NCBI GenBank assembly: GCA_038209775.1
Contig: JBBQXK010000012.1
Span: 24,167-88,166, forward strand
Length of the DNA stretch: 64,000 nt
Direction of reading: 5' to 3'
From: JBBQXK01 sp038209775
GTDB lineage: Bacteria; Pseudomonadota; Alphaproteobacteria; Rhodobacterales; Rhodobacteraceae
Shown here: positions 31,865-40,354 of the stretch, piece by piece
How positions within the stretch are numbered: the first letter of the stretch is position 1
How the letters are laid out: the number at the start of each line of letters is the position of its first letter
Notes under the pieces: generated by a model
Databases searched by the model: none
What the model was told of the DNA's origin: nothing
The model's input: only the letters and a program-made list of their open reading frames with translations
Program-made: the position numbers and the translations under genes

Positions 31865-33042
31865 AAATCCATCAGCAACCGCCTTGGGTCCTCCAGCGCC
31901 TCTTTCACCCGCACAAGGAACGTCACCGCCCCCTTGCCGTCGACGATCCGGTGATCATAGGACAGCGCCAGATACATCATCGGGCGGATCACGATCTGCC
32001 CGCCCACAACCATCGCGCGGTCCTGGATTTTATGCATGCCAAGGATGCCCGATTGCGGCGGGTTGAGGATCGGCGACGACATCAGCGAGCCGTAAACGCC
32101 GCCGTTCGAGATAGTAAAGGAACCACCCTGCATTTCCGCCATCGACAGCTTGCCGTCGCGTGCGCGCAGTCCCAGTTCGGCGATCTTCTTCTCGATGGCG
32201 GCAAAGGACATCTGGTCGGCGTCGCGCACCACCGGCACGACGAGGCCGTTCGGCGTGCCAACCGCGACGCCCATGTGGACGTAATTCTTGTAGATCACAT
32301 CGGTGCCGTCGATTTCAGCATTCACCTCGGGCACTTCGCGCAGGGCGTGGGTGCAAGCCTTTACGAAGAACGACATGAAGCCCATCTTGACGCCGTGTTT
32401 CTTTTCAAAGGCGTCCTTGTATTCGTTGCGGATCGCCATGATCCCCGACATGTCTGCCTCGTTGTAGGTGGTCAGCATGGCGGCGCTGTTCTGGGCGTCT
32501 TTCAGACGCCTTGCGATGGTCTGGCGCAGGCGGGTCATCTTGACACGCTCTTCGCGCGCCGCGTCGTCGGCGGCGACGGGGGCACGGGGGGCCGGGGCGG
32601 GTGTGGGTGCAGGAGCGGGAGCGGCGGGCTTGGCCACGTCTTCCTTCATCACGCGGCCGTCGCGGCCGGTTCCGGTGACCAGATCGCGCGACAACCCCGC
32701 CTCGGCCATCGCCTTTTTCGCCGAGGGGGCGTCTTCCACGTCTTTTGCGGGGGTGGGTGCCGGTGCTTCGGCCTTGGGTTCGGCCTTCTTCGGCGCAGAG
32801 GCAGCGGCACCTTCGGTAACGATGGCAAGGCGCGCATTGGCGGCCACCGTTGTGCCCTCGGGCGCCAGGATTTCGGCAAGGACACCTGTCACGGGGCTGG
32901 GCACCTCGACCGAAACCTTGTCGGTCTCAAGTTCGCACAGCATTTCGTCCTGGGTTACGGCGTCGCCCGGTTTCTTGAACCAAGTGGCCACAGTCGCCTC
33001 GGATACACTTTCGCCAAGGGCAGGCACCATCACGTCGGTCAT
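31861..33042 (-). CDS. sucB: Dihydrolipoyllysine-residue succinyltransferase (2-oxoglutarate dehydrogenase E2)
   Basis: A 393-residue E2 core subunit, also called OdhB. One lipoyl domain with the lipoylated Lys42 in ELETDKVSVEV, an Ala/Pro/Lys linker, a peripheral-subunit-binding domain (SAKKAMAEAGLSRDLVTGTGRDGRV), a second Pro/Ala linker and the catalytic domain ending SYDHRIVDGKGAV with the His-Asp pair. MTDVMVPALGESV fixes the start at 33042. It lies 67 bases after sucA. Confidence 0.98.
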   Translation of the reverse strand: MTDVMVPALGESVSEATVATWFKKPGDAVTQDEMLCELETDKVSVEVPSPVTGVLAEILAPEGTTVAANARLAIVTEGAAASAPKKAEPKAEAPAPTPAKDVEDAPSAKKAMAEAGLSRDLVTGTGRDGRVMKEDVAKPAAPAPAPTPAPAPRAPVAADDAAREERVKMTRLRQTIARRLKDAQNSAAMLTTYNEADMSGIMAIRNEYKDAFEKKHGVKMGFMSFFVKACTHALREVPEVNAEIDGTDVIYKNYVHMGVAVGTPNGLVVPVVRDADQMSFAAIEKKIAELGLRARDGKLSMAEMQGGSFTISNGGVYGSLMSSPILNPPQSGILGMHKIQDRAMVVGGQIVIRPMMYLALSYDHRIVDGKGAVTFLVRVKEALEDPRRLLMDL

Positions 33043-33109
33043 TCGTTTCTCTCCCACGCCTGATGGCGTTATCCGGTTCACTTGGCGCGGCTTTGTGAGC
33101 CGCCGTTCA

Positions 33110-36052
33110 TTAACTGATCGTCAACGCCTCGGACACCAGCGCCTCTTGTTCATGCTTGTGGCGGCTGGCCAGTCCGGTGGCCGGTGACGCGCTGGCCGCG
33201 CGCCCCACATAGCGCGGGCGGCTGTAGGTTGCGTTGATCCTGGTCAGTACCCATTCGATGTTGGGCTCGACAAAGGTCCAGCCACCCATGTTCTTCGCTT
33301 CCTCCTGGCACCAGATGACTTCGGCGGTCTTGAAACGTTCCAGCTCCTTGACCAGCGACAGGGCGGGGAAGGGATAGAATTGTTCCAGCCGCAAGAGATA
33401 GATGTCATCCGCACCGCGTTTGTCGCGCTCTGCCAGAAGATCGAAATAGACCTTGCCGGAGCAGATGACGACGCGGCGGATATCGGCATCGGGTTTCAGC
33501 GTCAGATCGGAATGACCCTTTTGCGCATCATCCCAAAGGACGCGGTGAAAGGTCGATCCGGTCGTGAAATCAACGGCATCGCTGATGCACATCGGGTGGC
33601 GCAACAGCGATTTCGGCGTCATCAGCACCAAGGGCTTGCGGAAACTGCGGTGAATCTGGCGGCGCAGGATGTGGAAGTAATTCGCGGGGGTCGAGCAGTT
33701 GGCGACGATCCAGTTATCGTTCGCCGACATCTGCAGGAACCGTTCCAGCCGCGCGGATGAGTGTTCCGGCCCCTGCCCTTCATACCCGTGCGGCAAAAGG
33801 CAGACGAGGCCGGACATGCGCAGCCACTTTGCCTCGCCCGAGTTCACAAACTGGTCGAACATGATCTGCGCGCCGTTGGCAAAGTCACCGAACTGCGCCT
33901 CCCACATCACCAGCGCGTTGGGTTCGGCCAGCGAATAGCCATACTCGAACCCCAGCACCGCATATTCCGACAGCATGGAATCGATGACTTCGTATCGCGC
34001 CTGACCTGCACGGATGTGGTTCAGCGGATAGTGCCGCTCCTCGGTTGACTGGTCGACAAAGGCGGAGTGGCGCTGTGAAAAGGTGCCGCGGGTGCAATCC
34101 TGGCCGGACAGGCGCACGGGAAAACCCTCGGCGGCCAGCGAGCCGAACGCCATCGCCTCACCCGTAGCCCAGTCAAAGCCCTGGCCTGTCTTGAACATTT
34201 CCTTTTTGGCTTCCAACTGGCGGGCCACCGTCTTGTGGATATCAAAGCCATCGGGGATGCGGGTCAGTGCCGTGCCGATCTCGGCCATGGTCGCCGGGGC
34301 AATGGCGGTGGCGCCGGCCGTATAGTCTTCCTTTTCGCGGTCAAGCCCGGACCAGCGGCCATCCAGCCAGTCGGCCTTGTTCGGCTTGAAGTTGCGGCCA
34401 ACCTCGAATTCCTCGTTCAGGCGCGCCTGAAAGGCCGCCTTCATATCCTCGATCTCGCCTTCGGGGATCAGGCCGTCCTTGACGAGCCGGTCGGTATAAA
34501 GCTGTAGCGTCGTTTTCTGGCGCTTGATGCGGGTATACATCGCGGGGTTTGTGAACATTGGTTCATCCCCCTCGTTGTGGCCAAAGCGGCGGTAGCAGAA
34601 GATGTCCAGCACCACGTCCTTGTGGAACTTCTGCCGGTATTCGGTGGCGACACGGGCGGCGTGAACCACCGCCTCGGGGTCATCGCCGTTGACGTGAAAG
34701 ATCGGTGCCTCGACCATCAGGGCGATGTCGGTGGGATAGGGTGACGACCGCGAAAACGACGGCGCGGTGGTAAAGCCGATCTGGTTGTTCACGATGATAT
34801 GGATGGTGCCGCCGGTACGGTGGCCCTTGAGCCCCGAAAGGCCAAAGCACTCGGCAACCACGCCCTGACCGGCAAAGGCCGCATCACCGTGCAACAGGAT
34901 CGGCAGCACCGAACCGCGTTCGGTGTCATTGTACTGGTCCTGCTTGGCGCGCACCTTGCCCAGCACAACCGGATTGACCGCCTCAAGATGCGAGGGGTTG
35001 GCGGTCAGCGACAGGTGGACGGTATTGCCGTCAAAGGTGCGGTCCGACGAGGCGCCAAGGTGGTACTTCACATCGCCCGAGCCGTCCACATCCTCGGGCT
35101 TGTAGCTGCCGCCCTGGAATTCGTGAAAAATCGCGCGGTAGGGTTTCATCATCACATTGGCCAGCACCGACAGGCGGCCCCGGTGCGGCATGCCGATGAC
35201 CACGTCGCGCACGCCCAGATTGCCACCCCGCTTGATGATCTGTTCCATCGCGGGGATCAGGCTTTCACCACCGTCCAGACCAAAGCGTTTGGTGCCCATG
35301 TATTTGACATGCAGGAACTTTTCAAATCCCTCGGCCTCGACCAGCTTGTTCAGGATGGCCTTGCGGCCCTCGCGGGTAAAGGCGATTTCCTTGCCATAGC
35401 CTTCGATCCGTTCCTTGAGCCAGGCGGCCTGTTCGGGGTCGGAGATGTGCATGTATTGCAGCGCGAAGGTGCCGCAATAGGTGCGTTTGACGATCTCCAT
35501 GATCTCGCGCATGGACGCCAATTGCAGGCCCAGCACGTTGTCGATGAAGATGGGCCGGTCCATGTCGCCCTCGGCAAAGCCGTAGGAACGGGGGTCAAGC
35601 TCTGGCTGGCTGGTGCCCTCACGCATGCCGAGGGGGTCAAGGTCGGCGGCCAGATGGCCACGGATGCGGTGCGCGCGGATGATCATGATGGCGCGGATGC
35701 TGTCGAGAACGGCGCGCTTGATCTGGTCATCGGTGACCGTGGCCCCGGTCGCGGCGGCCTTGGCGGCGATCTTTGCGCCCGCCTTGGGTGCCTCGGGCCA
35801 TTCGCCGGTCAGGGCCGCCGTCAGGTCATCGAGGGGCATCGGCGGCCAGTCGGGCCGCGCCCAGCTTGGCCCCGCCGCGGCGCGTTTGGCGTCGATTTCG
35901 GTTTCGCCCAAGGCGCGGAAATACTCGGCCCATTGGCCATCAACCGAAGCAGGATCGGCTGCATGCCGGGCCTGCAGCGCGTCGATGTAATCGGCGTTCG
36001 CACCGTCAAGAAAGGTCTGTCCCTGGAACGTGGCGTTGGACTGTTCGGTCAT
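33110..36052 (-). CDS. sucA: 2-oxoglutarate dehydrogenase E1
   Basis: A 980-residue thiamine-diphosphate enzyme (OdhA) that decarboxylates 2-oxoglutarate and succinylates the E2 lipoyl group. The N-terminal E2-binding segment FLDGANADYIDALQARHAADP leads into the TPP domain (HRGRLSVLANVMMKP, LLHGDAAFAGQGVVAE, NNQIGFTTAPS, GHNEGDEPMFTNP) and the C-terminal transketolase-like domain (LLPHGYEGQGPEHSSARLERFLQ). ATG 36052 matches the family start. Immediately upstream are fkbM and a 78-codon duplicate of this gene's own N-terminus. Confidence 0.98.
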   Translation of the reverse strand: MTEQSNATFQGQTFLDGANADYIDALQARHAADPASVDGQWAEYFRALGETEIDAKRAAAGPSWARPDWPPMPLDDLTAALTGEWPEAPKAGAKIAAKAAATGATVTDDQIKRAVLDSIRAIMIIRAHRIRGHLAADLDPLGMREGTSQPELDPRSYGFAEGDMDRPIFIDNVLGLQLASMREIMEIVKRTYCGTFALQYMHISDPEQAAWLKERIEGYGKEIAFTREGRKAILNKLVEAEGFEKFLHVKYMGTKRFGLDGGESLIPAMEQIIKRGGNLGVRDVVIGMPHRGRLSVLANVMMKPYRAIFHEFQGGSYKPEDVDGSGDVKYHLGASSDRTFDGNTVHLSLTANPSHLEAVNPVVLGKVRAKQDQYNDTERGSVLPILLHGDAAFAGQGVVAECFGLSGLKGHRTGGTIHIIVNNQIGFTTAPSFSRSSPYPTDIALMVEAPIFHVNGDDPEAVVHAARVATEYRQKFHKDVVLDIFCYRRFGHNEGDEPMFTNPAMYTRIKRQKTTLQLYTDRLVKDGLIPEGEIEDMKAAFQARLNEEFEVGRNFKPNKADWLDGRWSGLDREKEDYTAGATAIAPATMAEIGTALTRIPDGFDIHKTVARQLEAKKEMFKTGQGFDWATGEAMAFGSLAAEGFPVRLSGQDCTRGTFSQRHSAFVDQSTEERHYPLNHIRAGQARYEVIDSMLSEYAVLGFEYGYSLAEPNALVMWEAQFGDFANGAQIMFDQFVNSGEAKWLRMSGLVCLLPHGYEGQGPEHSSARLERFLQMSANDNWIVANCSTPANYFHILRRQIHRSFRKPLVLMTPKSLLRHPMCISDAVDFTTGSTFHRVLWDDAQKGHSDLTLKPDADIRRVVICSGKVYFDLLAERDKRGADDIYLLRLEQFYPFPALSLVKELERFKTAEVIWCQEEAKNMGGWTFVEPNIEWVLTRINATYSRPRYVGRAASASPATGLASRHKHEQEALVSEALTIS

Positions 36053-36056
36053 GGGG

Positions 36057-36860
36057 TCACCCTTGGGCCGTGCCCAAAGTGGGCATGGCAAAGAAGTTGA
36101 AGGCGGTGAATGGGTAGAGGCGGCAGGCGCGAAAGGCATCCAGCGTCACGGGTTCGCGCCCGAAATGCTGATGGAAGACCGGGCGGATGGCATAGCCGAG
36201 GCTGGTCAGGAAGGCGTGCAGGTCATCGTAGCTGGTCGCGTTGACGTCGCTGTCCTCCACGGCGCCCGCCTCGAACAGGATCGCGGGGCGGTGACGGGCA
36301 AGCGTCGCCTCAGCCCCTTTCAGGGCGGCAAATTCGTGGCCTTCGACGTCGATCTTCAGGAAATCAAGGCGCAGGTCGCCGGGCCAGAGATCGTCGATGC
36401 GGGCCAGCGGCACGCGCACTTCGCGCGTATCGCCACGGCTGGTGCGGTTGGTCAGGGACGAGAACCCCGGCTGTGCCACGTTTTCATAGAACACAGCCTC
36501 GCCCGCATGGTCGCTGACCGCAACGGGGTGGACGGTGGCCTTGGGAAAGCGGGCATGCAGGGCGGCAGCCTTGGCGGGGCTCGCTTCAATGATGTGCAGT
36601 TTGCCCCGGGGGGCAAGGCGGGTCAAAGCATAGCTGACCGATCCAAGGTGGCCGCCTACGTCAAGGCAGTTCCAGTCGGGACGGACCAGTTTGCGCAGGC
36701 AAAGGTCGGTCAGCCGCCCCTCTTGGTGCAGAAGACCCAGTTCGGGATGCAGCACGGCGCGAAGCCGCCCCGCAACGCCACGCAGCACACCCACCGGCCC
36801 CGCCAGTGGCGAGGTGGCGACGCGCTGCTTGAGCCGCAAAAGGGGGGCGAGCGTGGTCAT
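36057..36860 (-). CDS. FkbM family methyltransferase
   Basis: A 267-residue SAM-dependent O-methyltransferase-like protein with motif I NCLDVGGHLGSVSYALTRL, KLHIIEASPAKAAAL and the FkbM signature RLDFLKIDVEGHEFAALKGAE. Such enzymes modify glycans or secondary metabolites; the target is unknown. It sits between sucA (four bases downstream) and the sucA N-terminal mini-gene (one base between stop and ATG), as if inserted after the first codons of an ancestral sucA with regeneration of a complete copy. Confidence 0.9.
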   Translation of the reverse strand: MTTLAPLLRLKQRVATSPLAGPVGVLRGVAGRLRAVLHPELGLLHQEGRLTDLCLRKLVRPDWNCLDVGGHLGSVSYALTRLAPRGKLHIIEASPAKAAALHARFPKATVHPVAVSDHAGEAVFYENVAQPGFSSLTNRTSRGDTREVRVPLARIDDLWPGDLRLDFLKIDVEGHEFAALKGAEATLARHRPAILFEAGAVEDSDVNATSYDDLHAFLTSLGYAIRPVFHQHFGREPVTLDAFRACRLYPFTAFNFFAMPTLGTAQG

Positions 36861-36861
36861 G

Positions 36862-37098
36862 TCAGTTGTTTGCCGCCTTCATAGCCGGTTCACCCGGATG
36901 GGCCCGGGACCGGCTCGCGAACCTTTGTTTCGCAATGATCTGGGTTTCGCCAAGTGCGCGGAAGTCTTCGGCCCACTGGCCGTCGACTGACCCCGGATCA
37001 GCGGCGAGGCGGGCCTGAAGCCGGTCAATATAGTCAGCATTCGCCCCGTCGAGGAACGTTTGCGCAGCAAAGGCTGAGGTGGGGGATTGTTCGGTCAT
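36862..37098 (-). CDS. Mini-gene encoding the N-terminal E2-binding segment of 2-oxoglutarate dehydrogenase E1
   Basis: A 78-residue product: MTEQSPTSAF, then QTFLDGANADYID, LQAR, AADP, SVDGQWAE, FRALGET, the same order as sucA residues 1-56. Of about 44 aligned residues after the first dozen only some six differ, yet 10 of the 13 codons for QTFLDGANADYID differ synonymously. The tail (RFASRSRAHPGEPAMKAANN) is unrelated. In E1o enzymes this region binds the E2 core, so a free peptide could compete for or decorate E2; that role is inference. It could instead be a remnant of recombination with a related strain. Confidence 0.8.
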   Translation of the reverse strand: MTEQSPTSAFAAQTFLDGANADYIDRLQARLAADPGSVDGQWAEDFRALGETQIIAKQRFASRSRAHPGEPAMKAANN

Positions 37099-37129
37099 TG
37101 AGCTACCCTCGATTGCGAAGGATCGGGCA

Positions 37130-37495
37130 TCATTTGCATCGGACCGTAACCGTTTGTGAGCGGCGTTCGAACTGGTCAGGAGCTTGGGTCCGATAGGCGT
37201 CTTTCACACGGTCAATCTTGAGATCACGGTGGGCGCAGATGCTTTTTGCGGCCGCGGCGAATTCGGTGCGGCTGATGGTGTTGGGTTTGTATTCAAAAAC
37301 ATATTCGACCCTGCTGCCGGACTGCGAGACAGCAATGGCATAAACGTCGTCCGAGGGCAGCCCCGACAGTGGCTCTATCGCCCCGGTTACCTGCGCAGTC
37401 GTGCTGTGAGGCACGGCAATCACCAGGCCGAACGCCAACACAACAGCAGCCACGTGACGCAACGGGCAACGAAATATGTTGGCCCCGCGTGTCAT
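37130..37495 (-). CDS. Secreted protein, paralogue of the next gene
   Basis: A 121-residue product with a Sec signal (HVAAVVLAFGLVIAVPHSTTAQ). The mature part contains YVFEYKPNTISRTEFAAAAKSICAHRDLKIDRVKDAY and ends SQTVTVRCK. The upstream gene shares EIVYYY, ALAAAAPSICTRLDIKFDRVK and RTVEVRCK, so the two are tandem paralogues with a disulfide candidate (SIC...VRC). No family is recognised. The start overlaps the neighbour's stop by four bases. Confidence 0.75.
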   Translation of the reverse strand: MTRGANIFRCPLRHVAAVVLAFGLVIAVPHSTTAQVTGAIEPLSGLPSDDVYAIAVSQSGSRVEYVFEYKPNTISRTEFAAAAKSICAHRDLKIDRVKDAYRTQAPDQFERRSQTVTVRCK

Positions 37496-37848
37496 TTGCA
37501 GCGAACCTCGACAGTGCGGGCCCGCGCGTAGAAGAGGTCGCCAGGGTCGTTGTTGTCGGGCGGAAACTTTACCCGGTCGAATTTGATATCAAGGCGGGTG
37601 CAGATACTTGGCGCGGCGGCAGCCAGCGCATTCTTGCCGATGATGTCGTAGTAATAGACAATCTCGAAGACGACCCTGCCTTTGGAATCCGTCTGAAAGT
37701 CCACTGATCTGACGGCGCGCGCAGGCAAGCCAGTTGCCTCGTCGGTCTGGCCATATGCCTCAGACCCGGCAACGGCCAGGCCAAACGGGATCGACAGGAA
37801 TGCAAGACGCAGCCAGTCAAAGGCGGGTGTGTGTTGGAACCCTGACAT
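37492..37848 (-). CDS. Secreted protein, paralogue of the preceding-coordinate gene
   Basis: A 118-residue product with N-terminal hydrophobic signal (LRLAFLSIPFGLAVAGSEAYGQ) and the same C-terminal module as the 37130 gene: VVFEIVYYYDIIGKNALAAAAPSICTRLDIKFDRVKFPP, ending ARTVEVRCK. It shares one base with the sucD stop (TAATG), so it is coupled to sucD. Function unknown; the pair is carried inside the sucD-sucA interval. Confidence 0.75.
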   Translation of the reverse strand: MSGFQHTPAFDWLRLAFLSIPFGLAVAGSEAYGQTDEATGLPARAVRSVDFQTDSKGRVVFEIVYYYDIIGKNALAAAAPSICTRLDIKFDRVKFPPDNNDPGDLFYARARTVEVRCK

Positions 37849-38738
37849 TACTTCATCCCCTTGATCGCCTTCATTACCGCCTGTCCCAGATGCGCCGGGC
37901 TTTCGGCCACCACGATTCCGGCTTCGTTCATTGCGTTGATCTTGCTTTCCGCATCGCCCTTGCCACCGGCCACGATGGCGCCCGCATGGCCCATGCGGCG
38001 GCCCTTGGGCGCCGTGCGGCCTGCGATGAAACCGGCGGTGGGTTTCCAGCGGCCCTTGCGGCGTTCATCTGTCAGAAACTGCGCGGCTTCCTCTTCGGCG
38101 GAACCGCCGATTTCGCCGATCATGATGATGGCGGTAGTCTCGGGGTCGGCCAGGAACATTTCCAGCACGTCGATATGCTCGGTGCCCTTGATCGGGTCGC
38201 CGCCGATGCCGACGGCGGTGGATTGGCCAAGGCCAAGGTCAGAGGTCTGCTTGACCGCCTCATAGGTCAGGGTGCCCGAGCGGCTGACGACGCCGACCGA
38301 TCCGCGCTTGTGGATGTGGCCGGGCATGATGCCGATCTTGCATTCGCCGGGGGTGATGACGCCGGGGCAGTTCGGCCCGATCAGGCGGGATCTGGACCCC
38401 ATCAGCGCGCGTTTGACCTTCATCATGTCCAGCACCGGGATGCCTTCGGTGATGCAGACGATCAGGGCAATCTCGGCGTCAATCGCCTCAAGGATCGAAT
38501 CGGCGGCAAAGGGCGGCGGGACGTAGATCACGGTCGCATCGGCGCCGGTTTTGGCCATGGCGTCATGCACGCTGTCGAACACCGGCAGGCCCAGGTGTTC
38601 GCTGCCGCCCTTGCCCGGGGTCACGCCGCCGACCATGCGGGTGCCGTAGGCGATGGCCTGTTCGGAATGGAACGTGCCCTGGCTGCCGGTAAAGCCCTGG
38701 CAGATGACGCGGGTTGCAGCGTTGACGAGTACGGCCAT
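37848..38738 (-). CDS. sucD: Succinate-CoA ligase subunit alpha
   Basis: A 296-residue subunit that carries the phosphohistidine in succinyl-CoA to succinate conversion. N-terminal CoA-binding Rossmann part GFTGSQGTFHSEQAI, GPNCPGVITPGECKIGIMPG in the middle, and the active His251 in GRRMGHAGAIV. Length is normal. It is separated from sucC by three accessory genes, whereas sucC and sucD are adjacent in many bacteria; a hairpin lies in its leader. Confidence 0.98.
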   Translation of the reverse strand: MAVLVNAATRVICQGFTGSQGTFHSEQAIAYGTRMVGGVTPGKGGSEHLGLPVFDSVHDAMAKTGADATVIYVPPPFAADSILEAIDAEIALIVCITEGIPVLDMMKVKRALMGSRSRLIGPNCPGVITPGECKIGIMPGHIHKRGSVGVVSRSGTLTYEAVKQTSDLGLGQSTAVGIGGDPIKGTEHIDVLEMFLADPETTAIIMIGEIGGSAEEEAAQFLTDERRKGRWKPTAGFIAGRTAPKGRRMGHAGAIVAGGKGDAESKINAMNEAGIVVAESPAHLGQAVMKAIKGMK

Positions 38739-38776
38739 CGGGGGCCTCCTGTAGGATTGATCGGTGCATTTGGAGA

Positions 38777-38796
38777 ACCGGGCCGGGCGGCCCGGT
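38777..38796 (-). terminator. Hairpin between an accessory gene and sucD
   Basis: ACCGGGCC / GGCCCGGT with a GGGC loop, 20 bases after the upstream stop and 39 before sucD. There is no U tract, so it may be a weak or processing hairpin within the operon. Confidence 0.5.
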
Positions 38797-38815
38797 CCGA
38801 TGGCTTGGTTACGGG

Positions 38816-39313
38816 TCAGTTTCCCCCGGGGAAGGCAAAGCGGACGGCAGAGTTGGTCTCGGAAGCACAGGTTGGATCATTGCCGCCGGACATCAGGGTG
38901 GCCACGGCACCGGTAGATAGCGTGTGGGTCGTGCAGCCATCCGCGTCGGTGCCGCTTGTCGTTACCTTGATGCCGGTGTTGCCGCCCATGAGGAACAGGT
39001 TGAACATCGTCTGGGCATCTTCGGTGCCGATGGCGATGCTTTCGATATGGCAGAAATCGACCTCGTCGGACAGATAGCCAAAGGTCATGTCGCCGTTGGC
39101 GGGGCGGAAGTTGACCAACCCCATCTCGGGTTCGACCTCAGTGGTCCAACTGATATCGGCAAGCGCCTTGGTGGTAAGGTCGACGCGGCCTTCGCCCAGC
39201 ATGCAGGCGCCGATGCCGTCCAGCATCTGGTATGCGGGATCGTCAGAGGACTGCGCCATAGCAACAGGTGCGGCAACAAGGGCCGCAAACAGGGCAATCG
39301 CGGTCGTCTTCAT
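38816..39313 (-). CDS. Secreted protein of unknown function
   Basis: A 165-residue product with a clear Sec signal, MKTTAIALFAALVAAPVAMAQS, and four cysteines (GACMLGEG, DFCHIES, DGCTTHT, PTCASET). The mature protein is acidic, as usual for exported proteins. ATG 39313 is chosen because it opens the signal peptide; longer frames are not credible. It lies in the sucC-sucD interval. No family is recognised. Confidence 0.75.
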   Translation of the reverse strand: MKTTAIALFAALVAAPVAMAQSSDDPAYQMLDGIGACMLGEGRVDLTTKALADISWTTEVEPEMGLVNFRPANGDMTFGYLSDEVDFCHIESIAIGTEDAQTMFNLFLMGGNTGIKVTTSGTDADGCTTHTLSTGAVATLMSGGNDPTCASETNSAVRFAFPGGN

Positions 39314-39345
39314 GTGGCTCGCTCCCATGTGATTGATCCGGTTCG

Positions 39346-39885
39346 TCATTCGTCGATCAGCCACGCACCCTCGGTGCGGCCATGTTCGGTTGTGGCGTCA
39401 TAGGCGCGTTCATCGGCAAGCCATTCCTGCAACACCCCTGCGGTATCGCCCCGACAGCCCATGTCGCGCACTTCCTCGGCAAAGCCGATGCCAAACTCGA
39501 CGTGGTTGTATTCGTGTTCCTCAAGGTTTTCCAGCATGGTGCGGAACGCAGCCTCGTCCTCATCCGACAGGTTGGCATCGGGGCCAAGGTCGGGCAGCAC
39601 GATGGTGGCGGTGACGCTGAGTTCGCACGCGGCGGTCCAGTTCACGTACCATGTGGTGTAAGCGGGAAAGCCGTTGGGGCCTTCGGCGTTCATCTCAGCC
39701 TGAACCTCAGGCAGGGTATCGCCGCCGACTTCGTAGGATTCGTAGGTTACGTCGACGTCGACGTCGACCTCAGACTGCGCAAGCGCCGGGGCCGTCAAGC
39801 CCAAGCCGATTGCAAAAGCACAACCCGATAGCCGCAGCGCATGGGCAAGGTTGGTGCGGACGGACAGGACGGCAAGCGACATCAT
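39346..39885 (-). CDS. DUF922 family zinc-protease-like secreted protein
   Basis: A 179-residue exported product. After the signal (ALRLSGCAFAIGLGLTAPALAQS) come YESYEVGGDTLPEVQAEMNAEGPNGFPAYTTWYVNW and the putative zinc motif HEYNHVEFG, an H-E-x-x-H variant that defines DUF922. Two more cysteines follow (CELSVT, MGCRGD). Proteolysis is predicted from the motif and not demonstrated. The start is at 39885 or three bases later. It is part of the sucC-sucD accessory genes. Confidence 0.82.
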   Translation of the reverse strand: MMSLAVLSVRTNLAHALRLSGCAFAIGLGLTAPALAQSEVDVDVDVTYESYEVGGDTLPEVQAEMNAEGPNGFPAYTTWYVNWTAACELSVTATIVLPDLGPDANLSDEDEAAFRTMLENLEEHEYNHVEFGIGFAEEVRDMGCRGDTAGVLQEWLADERAYDATTEHGRTEGAWLIDE

Positions 39886-39927
39886 CAGTCGGCATCTGTG
39901 CTGAGGGTGGCAGGGGTTCATCCCGGG

Positions 39928-40350
39928 CTACGCGTCAAATCGGCTGGCAAGGGCATCGGCCTGTCCCTCTGACAGGCGGATGATCTTGTCGTTGCGATCA
40001 CGATGGATCTTTCCAAGGCTTTCGATCCCGGTCACGTCCTCACTATAGCGGAAGGGCGCAAGATCGTTGGTAAAGAGCGGCCTTGCCACAGTCTGCGCCA
40101 TGGGTTCGAGGACCAGCCGGATGGCGTGCTTTTGCCGTGCGGGGTTGCGCACCTGGGCGATCGAGACAGCCTCGAACGACGTCAGGCGGGCGGTTGCGTC
40201 CAGTCTGCTGCGCTGATCGTCGGTGTCGTCGAACCAGACATACACCAGCGACCCCAGATCATCCTGGCCAAGCTTGGCCGACTTCATCGCGGCCACAATC
40301 GCCACACCGTCTGTCAGTGATGCCCGGTTGATCTTCAGCAACAATGCCAC
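39928..40350 (-). CDS. Unknown 140-residue protein downstream of sucC
   Basis: A soluble protein, MALLLKINRASLTDGVAIVAAMKSAKLGQDDLGSLVYVWFDDTDDQRSRLDA, without signal peptide. The centre (LTSFEAVSIAQVRNPARQKHAIRLVL) looks like an alpha/beta fold. It begins four bases after the sucC stop and so is probably co-translated. I recognise no family. Confidence 0.65.
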   Translation of the reverse strand: MALLLKINRASLTDGVAIVAAMKSAKLGQDDLGSLVYVWFDDTDDQRSRLDATARLTSFEAVSIAQVRNPARQKHAIRLVLEPMAQTVARPLFTNDLAPFRYSEDVTGIESLGKIHRDRNDKIIRLSEGQADALASRFDA

Positions 40351-40354
40351 AGCC

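Noticed and set aside
37037..37098. Mini-sucA as a recent segmental duplication
   Set aside because: A recent copy would keep codon identity; most synonymous positions differ, so the duplication is old or came from another lineage.
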